Source: Adineta steineri (Eukaryota > Rotifera > Eurotatoria > Adinetida > Adinetidae). Taken from it: a DNA stretch of 64,000 bases. A program made the translations under genes and the position numbers. Positions 9,819 to 21,184 of this stretch are shown piece by piece (the stretch's first letter is position 1; each line of letters starts with the position of its first letter). Below the pieces are notes generated by a model. The model saw nothing but the letters and a program-made list of their open reading frames with translations. It was not told where the DNA came from and did not search any database. The DNA lies in NCBI GenBank assembly GCA_905250115.1, contig CAJNOI010000143.1, positions 124,001 through 188,000 on the forward strand. Reading direction: 5' to 3'.

Positions 9819-11288
9819 TTATAGAATTGTTCGATTTGAATGCTTATTCATCAAAGTTGCTATTGTATCTTTTACTCTATTAGCGAATCGATTGCGAATG
9901 TCACTGTCTTCAACGGTTTCGTTAAAACCACATCCCGGCATTGTACGTAGACGAGTCATCGATACATAATGAGCAAGGGTTATGTGTTTTTCTGATGATT
10001 GTTCTTTGGAAAGTCCAATTACTTGTTGATGAATTGATAGATATTGAACGAAACGTGGCCGATACAAATACTTTTCACGTCCACTTTTATATAGATTACG
10101 TGCACGAAAAGTAAATCGTTCAATAGTTAAACGATTTGTATCATTCTCTTCTGGAGTATATGCACTAGCATTTTTATTGCAAAAGAATTGACTCCACAAA
10201 TTAATTGATCCTATAATTCTTCGACCAAAGTTTTCATGAACATAATCAACAATAGTTTCGTATGGATGTAGTGGTACAATGTATTCATCAAGATCGAACA
10301 TACCTAACCATTCTGATTGATCACCATAACGAATTAGACAATCATGTAGTGCTTCTGTTTGAAAATATCGTGTCGGTAAAACATCAACAAGACCAAGAGT
10401 AGAGAAATTCCATTGTACAACATCAACAAGATCAGGATACTTTTGAGTATAGATATTAACAATAGTTGACAGATAATCATCAGTATCAGTTGTATTATAT
10501 ATGACGAATTTGCTAAATCCAACTAATCGATGAAACTCGATCCATTGAACTAAATAGTTAGCTTTGTTATGTAAAGGTGAAGTACATAATGTAAAAGATT
10601 CTTGACTCGAATTTGATGAAGTAATAGAAACTACTGGAACTTTTATAAATGCTTTAAGTATAGGTATTTTTCTATCTTTTGTTGTTGTTGATGCAAGATA
10701 AACTCGTAATGTTTGATTCAGTTTCCATAGCTGATCATTAGCAAATTGACTAAGTGAACAATCCAAAAGAGATACCCGTTCACCGTAATATTTGGAATCA
10801 TAAGTGTAGACAGGTGTTACGGATCCATCACTGAATATACACCAGAGGCTCTGTTGATTTGACGAGAGTGGATGAGATGAAATGTGTTTTGGTAAAACTG
10901 TTTTCATATCGGTTGGATAAACTGTGATAAAAGTTAGACTTACTCCATACCGTATACGACTTGCACCAACACTTAACACTAACAAGTGACCATCGGCTGA
11001 TAAACATGGTACTGTAGGTATATTATCTTCAGCATGTTCAGGCCATGCAGCAACGACAATAGACATATCATGAAGTAAATTTTGTTCATCAATATAAGTA
11101 TGCCGAACAGATTTCCAGTCGTCTGCTAGATGAAAAATGTCACTAAACTTAGAAGAATATGAGGTATGAGTACTTAAAGTAGTCGTTACGAACTGGTAGT
11201 TTGTGTATATGTAGCCAGATAATAAAGTAAATAGAATTAAAATAAATAGAACAAATAGCATATGAATCTTGGACGATACGAGCCCCAT
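9819..11288 (-). CDS. GT92 (DUF23) family glycosyltransferase, type II membrane protein
   Basis: Single-exon 489-residue protein. The N-terminal signal anchor is at about residues 10-30 (MLFVLFILILFTLLSGYIY). The lumenal catalytic part has the GT92 signature: FTLCTSPLHNKANYLVQWIE, FHRLVGFSKFVIYN, ALHDCLIRYGD, then EWLGMFDLDEYIVP with the metal-binding DLDE (about residue 325). Downstream Cys residues (WSQFFCNKN, MPGCGF) fit the family. Known GT92 members include galactosyltransferases that act on core fucose or on beta-galactose in nematodes and vertebrates, so a role in Golgi N-glycan decoration alongside the neighbouring fucosyltransferase-like gene is plausible. No introns. The substrate cannot be assigned from sequence. 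Confidence 0.85.
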   Translation of the reverse strand: MGLVSSKIHMLFVLFILILFTLLSGYIYTNYQFVTTTLSTHTSYSSKFSDIFHLADDWKSVRHTYIDEQNLLHDMSIVVAAWPEHAEDNIPTVPCLSADGHLLVLSVGASRIRYGVSLTFITVYPTDMKTVLPKHISSHPLSSNQQSLWCIFSDGSVTPVYTYDSKYYGERVSLLDCSLSQFANDQLWKLNQTLRVYLASTTTKDRKIPILKAFIKVPVVSITSSNSSQESFTLCTSPLHNKANYLVQWIEFHRLVGFSKFVIYNTTDTDDYLSTIVNIYTQKYPDLVDVVQWNFSTLGLVDVLPTRYFQTEALHDCLIRYGDQSEWLGMFDLDEYIVPLHPYETIVDYVHENFGRRIIGSINLWSQFFCNKNASAYTPEENDTNRLTIERFTFRARNLYKSGREKYLYRPRFVQYLSIHQQVIGLSKEQSSEKHITLAHYVSMTRLRTMPGCGFNETVEDSDIRNRFANRVKDTIATLMNKHSNRTIL

Positions 11289-13519
11289 ATATATTCATAT
11301 AATCTAGAAGTAGAAAATAAATGAAACATGAAGTTACCTAATTTGCATTCAAAATGTAATAATGTATTATTCCGTTATGTGATCTTTGTTTGAGTATGAG
11401 CATAGATATAAGATGGATGTGATACCGACCGACGCCAAAACATTTTTCCATATTCACATTGACTACGTACCAACAAAGTGATCAGTCAAAGTTGATAATA
11501 TAACGATGATGACGCAAAATAAAAATACAATGATTCACATATGAATAGATAAATTCTCATAGTTATGGCTTCGATAAAATCGAATTATTAAGGAAAAAAT
11601 ATCAAACAACATCTAATTATTTTTTAATCAACTGTGTCTCTTTATTTATACTTACAGTAATGAGTATAAAACTAATTAATATAGAAATAATAAAATAAAT
11701 CGACTGATTTTTTCTTTTTCAAAAACTTGGAAATAAAATATCTAGAAGTGTTTATACATATGATTCTATGATATAAGTACATAATCTTAGTTAGCGTTAT
11801 GAACAGGGGTGGCGCGACCGGGAGGGGGGAGTATCGGGGTGTAACACTCGTCCCCCTCCCCAATCTTCGAAAATTTCTATTTTTTGCGCAACAAAATCTG
11901 CAAATTTTCTTAGGTTTTCTAACAAACATAACGCTACACCCCCCCATGTTGGCTGACTCGCGCCACCCCGGTTCATATTTCAATAAATAATATAAATCGA
12001 GATTTCTCTAATCTAAAAGTTCGCCCACACATTCTCAATAGTTTCTTTAATTAGATGAATATTATATTCATTTCTTATTCATCTTGATAAAAAAAAGTTC
12101 TTTTCTTTATTTTATTGAGTTCTGATATTTGTATATTTTTATTTTATAATACACATACACATACTCACACTCTCACCTTCAAAATTATACTTCTGATCAC
12201 GGTTCGAATTGAAATGAGGCAGTATTGTGTAGAAATCACTTTTCTTATTTCTATCATACAGATAGGGTTTCAAATCGTATAATTTCAAAATATTAAAAAA
12301 AGAAAATATTTTAATACTTTGATAATTGAAACATTGATACTCATTTTACTGCTGCTAAGCTATATTAATTGACGATGAATATGTCCTTGGCCTGTACACT
12401 TTCGCTCATATCCAACACTAAAATCATTCATAGAAATGAATGATAATTGTACTTTTCGTTTAAGTATTAGTTTGTTTTAAAAAGTAAATTGTATATTAAT
12501 ACACGTGTTCACGTTGTTATCAAAAACGTGAGGGAGAAGAGCTAAACATAGAATGCGCAATAATAATATCATATCGGACAGAATACATGAAATATGTCTA
12601 TGTTCCCTATTTTTATAAAAGAAATATGATTTTATTTTTCACCTGTGCCATCGAAGAACAAAATTTTTGTTCTCATAAATCATTTCTCGTCCAATTAAAG
12701 TATTAATACAATAGTAAGTCCAAAATGCAGAATAATGGAATTGAAAAAAACGAAATCTAATCAATTTGAAACATAGTCTGATCGATTTACTACTTGATAA
12801 ATGATCTGGTATAAGACTTATAATCAAACTAGATGAAAATCTTTTCTCGATGAACTTCAATATAAATTGAGAATAGCATTTAAAACTTCTTCATTATGGC
12901 AAGTACCCAACAATTAAAGAAACGAAATTGATTTACAGCGACTAGTATGTGAGAAAGAAAATTGTCAATGTATGATTTCAATTTGAAATTTAAAAATACG
13001 AAAAAAATAAGTAAAACTGAATTATTAGGATATTGATTTATATTTGCATAATTAAAACAAAATACAAGTATGAATATTAATTCATACACTTAAAATCTGA
13101 TGATATTTGTTTCTTTTTCACTTGAAAAGACAGAATGATGATTAATGTATTTTTTTTCTTCGCATCAAAGACTATTCATATATACATAATTATAGTTTGA
13201 ATATAAATAATCAAATCCAAAAATAGTTCTTCGCTGCATTCGGTATTCAACTACATCCCGTAAACCATTTGAGGTAGCGATAAAGACTTATTGCTTCCTC
13301 TAAGAAATTTACCTAGCAGTGCCTATGCACTCAACGAACGTTTTTTTTACTCCATGGAAAAATAATAAAAGTACATATTAGTGAGTTGATCGTTGTTGAA
13401 ATACGATATTCAGGGACTCAAGTGCCACTTAAAACCGTATATATCCTTTAAGAGAGAAAAAGAGAGATAGTGAAGTATATATAAATGTACTATATCAGTA
13501 ATATTTATTCAATTTCAAA
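11289..13519. other. AT-rich intergenic region carrying a small TIR element
   Basis: About 2.2 kb with no supported gene. It contains the 180-bp TIR element at 11798-11977 and a weak CA-rich patch near 12145-12180. Short frames at 12639-13089 have no family signal. The end (13430-13519) is probably the promoter of the small secreted-protein gene. Confidence 0.55.
11798..11977. mobile_element. MITE-like element with about 20-bp terminal inverted repeats
   Basis: The left end reads TATGAACAGGGGTGGCGCGA (11798-11817). The reverse complement of the right end (11977-11958) is the same except for C in place of A at position 8. The roughly 180-bp unit is markedly G/C-rich at its ends (runs of 6-7 G or C) in very AT-rich surroundings and encodes nothing convincing. 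Internally, GGGAGGGGGG and CCCCCTCCCC can also pair. This is the form of a short non-autonomous DNA transposon. The target duplication is unclear (perhaps a 2-3 bp AT word), so the superfamily is not assigned. Confidence 0.6.
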
Positions 13520-14142
13520 ATGAATTTGTTCGTGATCACGAAAATATTTTTACTTGTTGCATGCGTTATATTAACAAAAGCGCAACGTGAATACGTGTAT
13601 ACTCTTAATACAACATTTAAAATCGATGTTTTTATTCCGTATTATTCACAGTTTACAATGGTGAGTAAACAGGTTATTTGTATAGATAGAAAATAAATCT
13701 CTTTTTTTGTTGTTGTTGTTGTGAATAGGACTTGACAACACTTGAAAATGGTGATGTTGCTGTTAGCAATACAAGTTTCATCATATTCAATTTAACTAAC
13801 GGAATTCTGTCATCTAACACTGATGGTGCTAACTTTTATTTGAAAAATCAAATTGGCTTAGAATTTCCATCATATGTACTGAAACGAGGAAAGACTCAAT
13901 CTTCAAGTGATGTTTCTTTATTTCGAGCGAGTCCTGAAGGAACATGGTCTGGAAGATTTGTTGGACCCAATATTACTATGGCAGATCAGCCTGGTGCTGA
14001 TAATCTATGGGTAGCTTGTAAAAATCCAAGTGGTATCTATGTAATTGGATGGGACCCAGATTCAACACATCAACCACCTAAAGAATGTGTCAATTATCCT
14101 AAATATAACCCAGGTGTTCTCTTACATGTGAACTATACGTAA
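13520..14142 (+). CDS. Small secreted protein, unknown family
   Basis: Two exons, 13520-13660 and 13729-14142, with a 68-bp intron (GTGAGT..GAATAG) in phase 0. The product is 184 residues. A clear signal peptide (MNLFVITKIFLLVACVILTKA) is followed by a mature domain with about five N-glycosylation sequons (NTT, NTS, NLT, NIT, NYT) and only two cysteines (VACKNP and KECVNYP), which could form one disulfide. Segments such as EGTWSGRFVGPN and LWVACKNPSGIYVIGWDPDS look like beta strands. I do not recognise the family. It is most likely an extracellular or lumenal glycoprotein. The next gene downstream (RBR ligase) is on the same strand 500 bp away, with no obvious functional link. Confidence 0.75.
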
Positions 14143-14644
14143 ATCTTATTATATGCTGAAATTGTCATAAACTTTTATGTTGACTAAAATATAATAACAG
14201 ACATCTCTGTCCTTAAACTTGCCTGAGACAGAGTACTTATTTATGTTGATAAGGGTGTGGGTATGGGTGTGAATAAGCGTGTGAATCAAGATGTTTAAGG
14301 AAGAAATAACTGTCACATCCTCGTGCAGGTCCTCCATCAACCATTGTTATATATATATGGAGAAATATGTGTTTATTATTATGTAGCCTCCAGTTTTTTC
14401 GCCGAAAATCCTGATCTTTACACATTTCTTATTGGTCAGAGTTCACCTTTAAAAAACAGTTTCAGGCATCATAAAACGAGAAAAAAACAGCGCACATGCA
14501 TTTTATTAAAAGGAAAGAAAGAAAATTTAATTTTTTCTTCATTCTTTTCGTCTGCATTCATCTAATAAGTATATACAACATAGAAGCAGAACGCAGATCT
14601 CTGTGTAACATTTTTCAAGGGAAAAAAATAACGTGCACATCATT
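14143..14644. other. Intergenic region
   Basis: Contains a short G-rich patch (AGGGTGTGGGTATGGGTGTG, near 14249-14270) followed by ATCAAGATG, a degenerate member of the dispersed telomere-like patches, and an AT-rich stretch leading to the RBR start codon. Confidence 0.5.
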
Positions 14645-15751
14645 ATGGTAAGTTATTCAATTGAACCGTTTCAAATATTTTTGGAATTGTAATTCTAATT
14701 GTAGTCAAAACCTTCTGCTATTCCTAAAACTAATGAGTCTGCAAAATCATCTCGATTCTATAAAGAACGACAGGGTGAATGTTCTATTTGTTCAGAACCT
14801 AACAGTAACTTGGTCAATATCTCCAAAAACTGTACACATTTGGCAAACTCCTGCATTCCATGTTTGACACAGAGTATTACTACTGATATTGAATCGAAAG
14901 GTTCATATACATTTCGATGTGCGATGCCAGCATGTAATGTCAAATTTGAGCCAGAAGAATATTATCATTTACTAGACAAACGATTAACGGATATAACAGA
15001 TAATCTCTTGTTACATCGTACTCTTGAAGCTGATGAAGAGTTCAGATGGTGTAAATCAAGCAAGGGATGTGGAGCTGGACAGCTCGTATCCAATCATAAG
15101 GATCTACTTGGGTAAGAACGATTTAAAGACTCATAGAATCAATTTTTTTCTAGTTTCAGTTATAGTCAATCAATGAAGTTTTTTTTCTTGGGTAGTCTCT
15201 ATTTTTCATCTGTTCATAATGCAAATAATAATTTCTGTTGTGAAAGAATGGTCTTATCCATCTATTCTTCCACCCAAAAATGATAATATATCTTCGTGCT
15301 AAGACCTTATAAAATTTTGACATATGATCTAATTATTGTATTGTTTTTTTTTATTTTTAGTTATTATACATGCCATGCTTGTCATCAAATGTTATGCTTT
15401 CGCCATTCAATTGAATGGCATACTGGTTACAGTTGCGATGAATTCGATAAGGAACGAGCGCAAAATGATGATTTAGCTTCTGATGTAACTGTTCTGGCTT
15501 ATAGTAAAAAATGCCCTAATGAAGCGTGTGGTACTCCAATTATGAAATTAGAAGGATGTGATGTTATGACTTGTTGTCGTTTTGGATCTCATGCCTGTAT
15601 TGAATCAAAAGGCGATTGCGATCATGGAGGACGAAATTATTGTGGACAACGATTCTGTTGGAGTTGTCTCGGTAAGATTGATATCGAGAAGAACACAAAC
15701 CATTTTATTAGACATTGCAAATCAAGTTGCAAGTATTATTCATTAAATTAA
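14645..15751 (+). CDS. RBR-type (RING-in-between-RING) E3 ubiquitin ligase-like protein
   Basis: Three coding exons: 14645-14647 (the ATG alone), 14705-15111 and 15361-15751. The introns are 57 and 249 bp. The product is 266 residues. RING1 begins at ECSICSEP and continues through CTHLANSCIPC and the Cys of FRCAMPACNVKF. The in-between-RING part is FRWCKSSKGCGAG plus YTCHACHQMLCFRHSIEWH. RING2 is KKCPNEACGTPIMKLEGCDVMTC, then CGQRFCWSCLG and a terminal His/Cys pair. The Cys in LEGCDVM sits where RBR enzymes have the catalytic thioester Cys (compare GGCNHM in ariadne). Between the RING2 halves is an insert with extra Cys/His (HACIESKGDCDHGG). It is short compared with ariadne proteins and lacks the Ariadne C-terminal domain. 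Expected role: transfer of ubiquitin via a RING2 Cys intermediate. An OTU deubiquitinase follows 543 bp downstream on the same strand. Confidence 0.85.
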
Positions 15752-16294
15752 CGAACATTATATATCTGTGCAAAAACTTCTATCTATATCAACCATTTTG
15801 AAAATTATTAAACAAAATCTAGCAACTTCATTGTCTTTTCTTTCTTTTTTTATTTAACTATATCCGATTAGCGTTTAGATGCTTAGTTAAGTATATTCAA
15901 AATAGATCGGTCAATCTATAGCGTCTATTTTACGTGAAAACGACTTCAGATTGATAGTTCGAAAAATGAAACAGACTATAAATTCAATAAGGTATCTTCT
16001 CTTGTAATTATCAAGAGATTGTACTTGTGTTATTTGAAAATGCTATATAATTCAATTTTAGATATCGTACCTAAAGTAATATTCAATTTTTGGACAACGC
16101 AGACAAATTTTACAAGATTACAATCCTAAAATTAATGAAAGGTGAGTATATATATTCACTGGATTAAACGTTTTTGCAAGTTGAATAACTAAATATGTAT
16201 GTATAATCTATAGAGTTTATCGAATGGAATTTTATTAAGATTTATATTCTTTTATTTCTAGCGTTACTGAATCAAAAGGAATAACAGAATAATT
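15752..16294. other. Intergenic region between the RBR and OTU genes
   Basis: AT-rich spacer without a supported gene. A candidate 5' UTR intron acceptor (TTTATTTCTAG) lies at about 16251-16261, just before the OTU start codon. Confidence 0.4.
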
Positions 16295-17751
16295 ATGACA
16301 GACGACATATATTTGGACAGAAATGAAATAAAGGTATGAAACACTTACCACTCAAAGCACATTACCGAGGCGGTTTTCTTGTATTGTTATACAGGATAAA
16401 AATAGTGAAGAACTGAAGAATCACGAAAGTGAGCACTCATCGAATGACAACTCCGAACACAACAAATCTAATGTAGAAACTATTCAAAAAAGCAAATTAT
16501 TATTTGATGGTGTACAGAATAAGCAAATAGCATCTGACCATAATCAAAGCAATGAACCAACATTGAGATCGATATCAACTGATTATGAAAGTTATCAACA
16601 ACGATTTCCAAATCTCCAAAAGTGTAAATCAGTACCAGGTGATTCAAACAAGATTGAAGGAATTTTTCAGAACAAGGAATCGATTTCTAACAGTATGTGC
16701 AATATTAATGAAAAAATATCTAAATCTGAACAATATGAAGAAAAAGAACCCAAATGCAATGATCACTCTTCGGTATAATATTAAAAGCTATGCTGTTCTT
16801 AATTTTTTCTTCTCGTAAAGTTTAGTTATTCACAAAAAATTATTCTAAAATTTAGTCACCTAACATATCTGTAGATGCATAAGCATTTGTCTTTTTCTAT
16901 ATACTTTTATCATTTTATGTTGTTTATCAGATAATTCGACTTCTCAAACCAAATTTTGAAGGTATACGTAAACGAATCGAGTTGCTGGGTGAATTGATTT
17001 CAATTCAGCGACTTGATTCAATACCAGATATCTACGATGAAATGGCGCAGATAATTGCAGCTACCGAACGAAATGAACGTCTTCAAGCAGGTCCAGACGG
17101 AGAACGTCTTCTTGAATTGACTACTGCAGCACGAAGTAATCGAAATATTGATTTGAACAATTTAGATGCCGAAATACAACGTCAATTTGGACTTCATTCT
17201 GTTGAAGTCACTGGTGATGGTGTAAGAAGTTATGTGTTTGTTTTACTCTTTTTCTTTTAACTATTTATTTTCTCAGGCATGTTCTTTTCGAGCCATACTT
17301 ATATCAGGTAAATGATCTATAAAAATTCAAATTTTATATATAAGAAAAAAAACGAATATTATCTCGACATTTAGGCAAACAACAACCTGATTTTTACAAC
17401 AGTGAAATGCGTGACAAAGCTATTCAACAAGTTTTAGACGATCAATCATATTATTCAACTGTACTACGACCTGGAGAAAGAGTAAGCGAGACAGAATTAA
17501 AAAACTGGGCAGATTCGATGCATGATCCAAATACATATGGTGATGAAATGGCAAATATAGCTGTGGCTGATCATTATCATATTCAATTAGTCATTTTTCG
17601 TGCTGGTGAACTACTTACGGTAGTCAATCCACGCGATGGATGTGTTGAATATACAGCTTTTCTCGTCAATGTTGGTACACATTACAAGGCACTTGTACCT
17701 CGATGCGAACTAGACGAGGCGCGAAAAAACTCTGAACGTCTAAATAAATAG
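16295..17751 (+). CDS. OTU-domain cysteine protease (deubiquitinase-like)
   Basis: Five exons: 16295-16333, 16395-16772, 16931-17221, 17277-17307 and 17375-17751. All joins keep the frame (371 residues). The N-terminal about 140 residues are polar, acidic and Ser/Asn-rich (probably disordered). A helical segment follows (IIRLLKPNFEGIRKRIELL), then the OTU domain: VTGDGACSFRAILISG with the DGxC catalytic Cys, MRDKAIQQVLDD, a segment corresponding to the family's EL.ALA helix (YGDEMANIAVADHYHIQLVIF), and the catalytic His in NVGTHYKAL. The catalytic Cys block is encoded by a 31-nt microexon. OTU proteases cleave ubiquitin chains. The upstream neighbour is an RBR ligase, so the two genes may act in the same ubiquitin pathway; that is inference from position only. 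Confidence 0.85.
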
Positions 17752-19023
17752 AGTATAATAAATTAATTGTGTGTTAATGTTCGTCTTTTTTTTATTGATT
17801 TTGACTTTTAGAAAATATAATGTGAAGGAGCATATACATGAAGGTATTTAAGGATGGTATAACCGCCACGCTCATCTATCCTCATCGTCACACACATCCA
17901 CACTCACCCGAAATTTATCAAAGATAACATAACCCGATATAAAAATGTTTGACATTACATATATTATATTTAACGTTTTATAACTAATGTATAGTAAATC
18001 AAATATTCAAAAATAAAAGACCGATCTAGCCATTTTAAAATAATTTTCACGTGAAAGAACGTTGAAATTTTTTTCATTCAGTATGTGTTGCAACTACAAT
18101 TGTATTTTTTTCTTCTCTTATTATGTTTTTGATTTAAGAAGTTATTGAAATGGTGTATATGTTCAGATATATTTAATTTAATTATCTTAATTTCATTTCA
18201 ATCGCATTTTTTTATTTTTTATCAGCTAATTCTACAATAATATGAATGGCGCGTATACGTCGGCGCGGATTGTCATGCGCAGAAGCGTCGTATCACGTAT
18301 GTAACGGACAAAAACAAAAAGAAAATAGAAGGAGAAGAAAAGAAAAGAAAAGAAAAGAAGATACATTATTTTTATGAAAAAGAGAATCACATCAATTTCA
18401 GCACATTGTCGACGCATGTAAGTATTTTGCTTATTGATGAATAATGATTTGTTCTGTTTTTTATCGTTTCTTCTGTTTTTTTACACAGATTTATCGATTA
18501 ATGTACTCTCCTCCTCGTCAGAGAAACAGATTATAATTATAGAAAGAGTTCTCAGGATGAGTTTATAGTAATATGGTTAGAATCATTTCTATTCTCTATA
18601 AACTCGTCATCACTCTGACTTCATATATTCTTATCACGAGTAAAGAATAGAAAAAAATAAGGCAGCTACGCATATAATGACTCATGTATGTATTATTACT
18701 GAGAGTGATACTGACTTTTAAAAACATGTTTAAATTCAGTGCACTAGCAGATAGATAAAGACATAACACTGTTTTTTTTATCGGTTCTGTATGTTTATCG
18801 TCAATGTTGTATTGTTTTGAAGATTTTTTAAACTTTTTTCTTTTGTGAGACTAAAGAAAGATGTCCTTTACTGTGTTTTATCCATCGTGTGTATATGTCG
18901 CTAGTAACAAAGCTGTCGAATATACATATTTAGATCAACAGTAGATGTGAACAGTATCAACTTTATTTCCTTTAATATTGACTGTTACCATTTCTTTTTA
19001 TCGTAGCACTTAACAACATCATC
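17752..19023. other. AT-rich intergenic region
   Basis: About 1.3 kb. It holds a short CA-rich patch (CACACACATCCACACTCACCC, near 17886-17910), an (AAAAG)n microsatellite at about 18333-18360, and otherwise AT-rich DNA. A likely 5' UTR splice acceptor (TTTTTATCGTAG, ending near 19006) lies just before the acyltransferase start. Confidence 0.5.
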
Positions 19024-20574
19024 ATGTCCACCAGTCGTGTATTTCCAGAATCACATCTCAAAGACTCAACTGATCCTCATTATGTTTCCTTATCTATATT
19101 GGATGCAACGACTACTAATTTCTCTCCTACCTGCGCCACGTGGATATACAATCCACCAAAAGACACTCACACAGTATCTACACAACAACTCGTGATTTCT
19201 TTACAGAAAACTCTTGATGCATATCCTCATTGGGCTGGTCAACTGCAATACGTATCTTACAACGCTAATGGAGATCATACTCAACGTTTCGAACGTTTAG
19301 GCGTCCTATATGGTGCGAAATCAGATCCAGGCGTCGAAGTAGTCATTGCACAACGTCCAGAAATCGTCTCATCATTCGTACCTACTGCAGCAGAACGTGA
19401 AGTAGGTTCCGGATTGTGGAATCCTGAAGAAACATCTTTGGCAGAATTGGTTCCAACGGCTTCCTCGCTCGCACTACATGATTTAGTTCATTTTGAAGGT
19501 CTGCCAGCAATGATGGTTCAGTTGACCAGCTTCGCATGCGGAGGATTAGCCATCTCCATCAAACTTGCGCATCCGTTAGCAGATGCTCAATCGTTAATGG
19601 GTTTCGCACATAATTGGGCAGCTATCAATCGTGCTTTAATTACCAATGAGCCATTACCTTCATTGTGTCCAATTTTTGAGCCTGAACAACTAGATCGAGC
19701 AGCGTCAGGCAACATTGATGCATCCAATCCAGATCCTAAACTGATTGAAGCTGCACGTAATCTTCCTTTGCATCGTTATGATTGTTGGGCTTCATTAGAT
19801 GGCTCTCCTTCGTTCATGGCACAACTCACCAAGATTCCATCTGAATTAGATAGTAACACTATTAAATTAGGTAAACCTTTATCATGGTCAGAATGGGATC
19901 TCACTGCACCTGTCTCTCACTATCTTGTGAGTTTTACTGTGGATGAAATAAAGAACATGTGGGAAGATGCTTCATCAAACTCCGAAATACGAATCAGTCG
20001 ACTTGATGCGCTTCTAGCACACATTTGGATGCTCATTATTTGAGCTCGAGAACTTTCACACGATCAACAGCCAATCTATCTTAATGTTACACTTGGACTC
20101 AGATCTCGACTCGATCCTCCGCTCTCCGAAAATTTTGTTGGATCACCCATTATACTTGGCAATGTCTCGACTATTGGTATAAAGCCCATCGGTAAAATGG
20201 CTCTATCTATTCGGTCTACTCTCTCGAAATTCAACTCATCCAGCATAGGTCCCATGTTACATGAGTTAGCTTTTGAACTCAGTCCTAATAGATTATGGAA
20301 CGCTTTCCTTGGTCGCCGAAATACAATTGTTACTTCATGGCTACATTTGAAAACTTATGAGGTCGATTTTGGAATAGGTGTGCCTAGATTTGTGAATGCT
20401 TTGATGCCTAGTGTCGATGGATGTGTGCATCTTCTGGAGAATGGAAATACAAAAGGTGCGGAAAAGATTAATCGGTATGACGAAGCCGTGAGTGTGTCTC
20501 TGCATCTTAGAAAAGATGTAATGGAGAAGTTACTTGTTGATCCAGAGCTTCGAAAGTACAGAAACAATATCTAA
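19024..20574 (+). pseudogene. BAHD-type acyltransferase gene interrupted by one in-frame TGA
   Basis: A single frame runs 517 codons from the ATG at 19024 to TAA at 20574, broken only by TGA at 20041-20043. Both halves belong to one BAHD/trichothecene-acetyltransferase-like protein. The N-terminal half carries the catalytic HxxxD as KLAHPLADAQ (about residue 180) and ends LDALLAHIWMLII. The second half resumes immediately with AREL and carries the C-terminal structural motif DFGIGVPRF (DFGWG in the family). BAHD enzymes transfer acyl groups from CoA to alcohols or amines and are typical of plants and fungi. The gene has no introns and a more GC-balanced codon use than its neighbours, suggesting acquisition from a fungus or similar donor. 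The TGA sits where relatives usually have Arg, and CGA to TGA is one transition, so a recent nonsense mutation is likely. A sequencing error, allelic null or stop readthrough are alternatives. Confidence 0.85.
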
Positions 20575-21184
20575 CAACTTTTTTCTTATGTTTACCTTTT
20601 TTTCCTTGTTCTTCATTTTTGGTGATTTATAAAGAAATTCACTTGATCAAGAAATAAAATAAAGTATCAGTTTGTTTGCTATTGAATAATTTATAGGAGA
20701 TATATTTATTAAATGAGTGAAATGACATTACAAACAACAATGTTATTTCAATCTAATAGTTACAGAATGTACACACACATGTACTTGAATAGCTTGTAAT
20801 ATACCATCTTAAAAGTCCAGCTTTATAAAGATGATTATTTGATAGTGTTTTCAAAATATCCTTAAGGATATGCAATTCTAATGTTTGTATAGTTATTCAT
20901 TGCGATACTCTAAATCGAAGATTTATTCTTGTCATTATTTCTGTACTTTGTAATCTGTTTTCGCATTCTGCTATTTCTCTAATTTATTTTCAAAATAAAA
21001 CTAGTTGAAGTAGAATTTGAGTAGAAAAGGTAGTTTTCATTTGAATAACGTGTAGGTTATCTTTTTCATCTTGTTCTATTCTTATCTTTGCTCATATAAC
21101 ACCACAACACTTTTTTCGTTTGTTAAAGTATGTGTATGTTCTTCTCATTGTGCTGTTATTAGTCAATTTTATTTTCGATAAAAT
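20575..21184. other. AT-rich intergenic region
   Basis: No gene seen. Contains polyadenylation-like AATAAA words shortly after the acyltransferase stop (about 20655-20665) and the presumptive promoter of the transporter gene. Confidence 0.5.

Noticed and set aside
12200..12215. GGTTCGAAT-type words that could mark a tRNA T-loop.
   Set aside because: No acceptor stem or anticodon arm pairs around any such word in the window.
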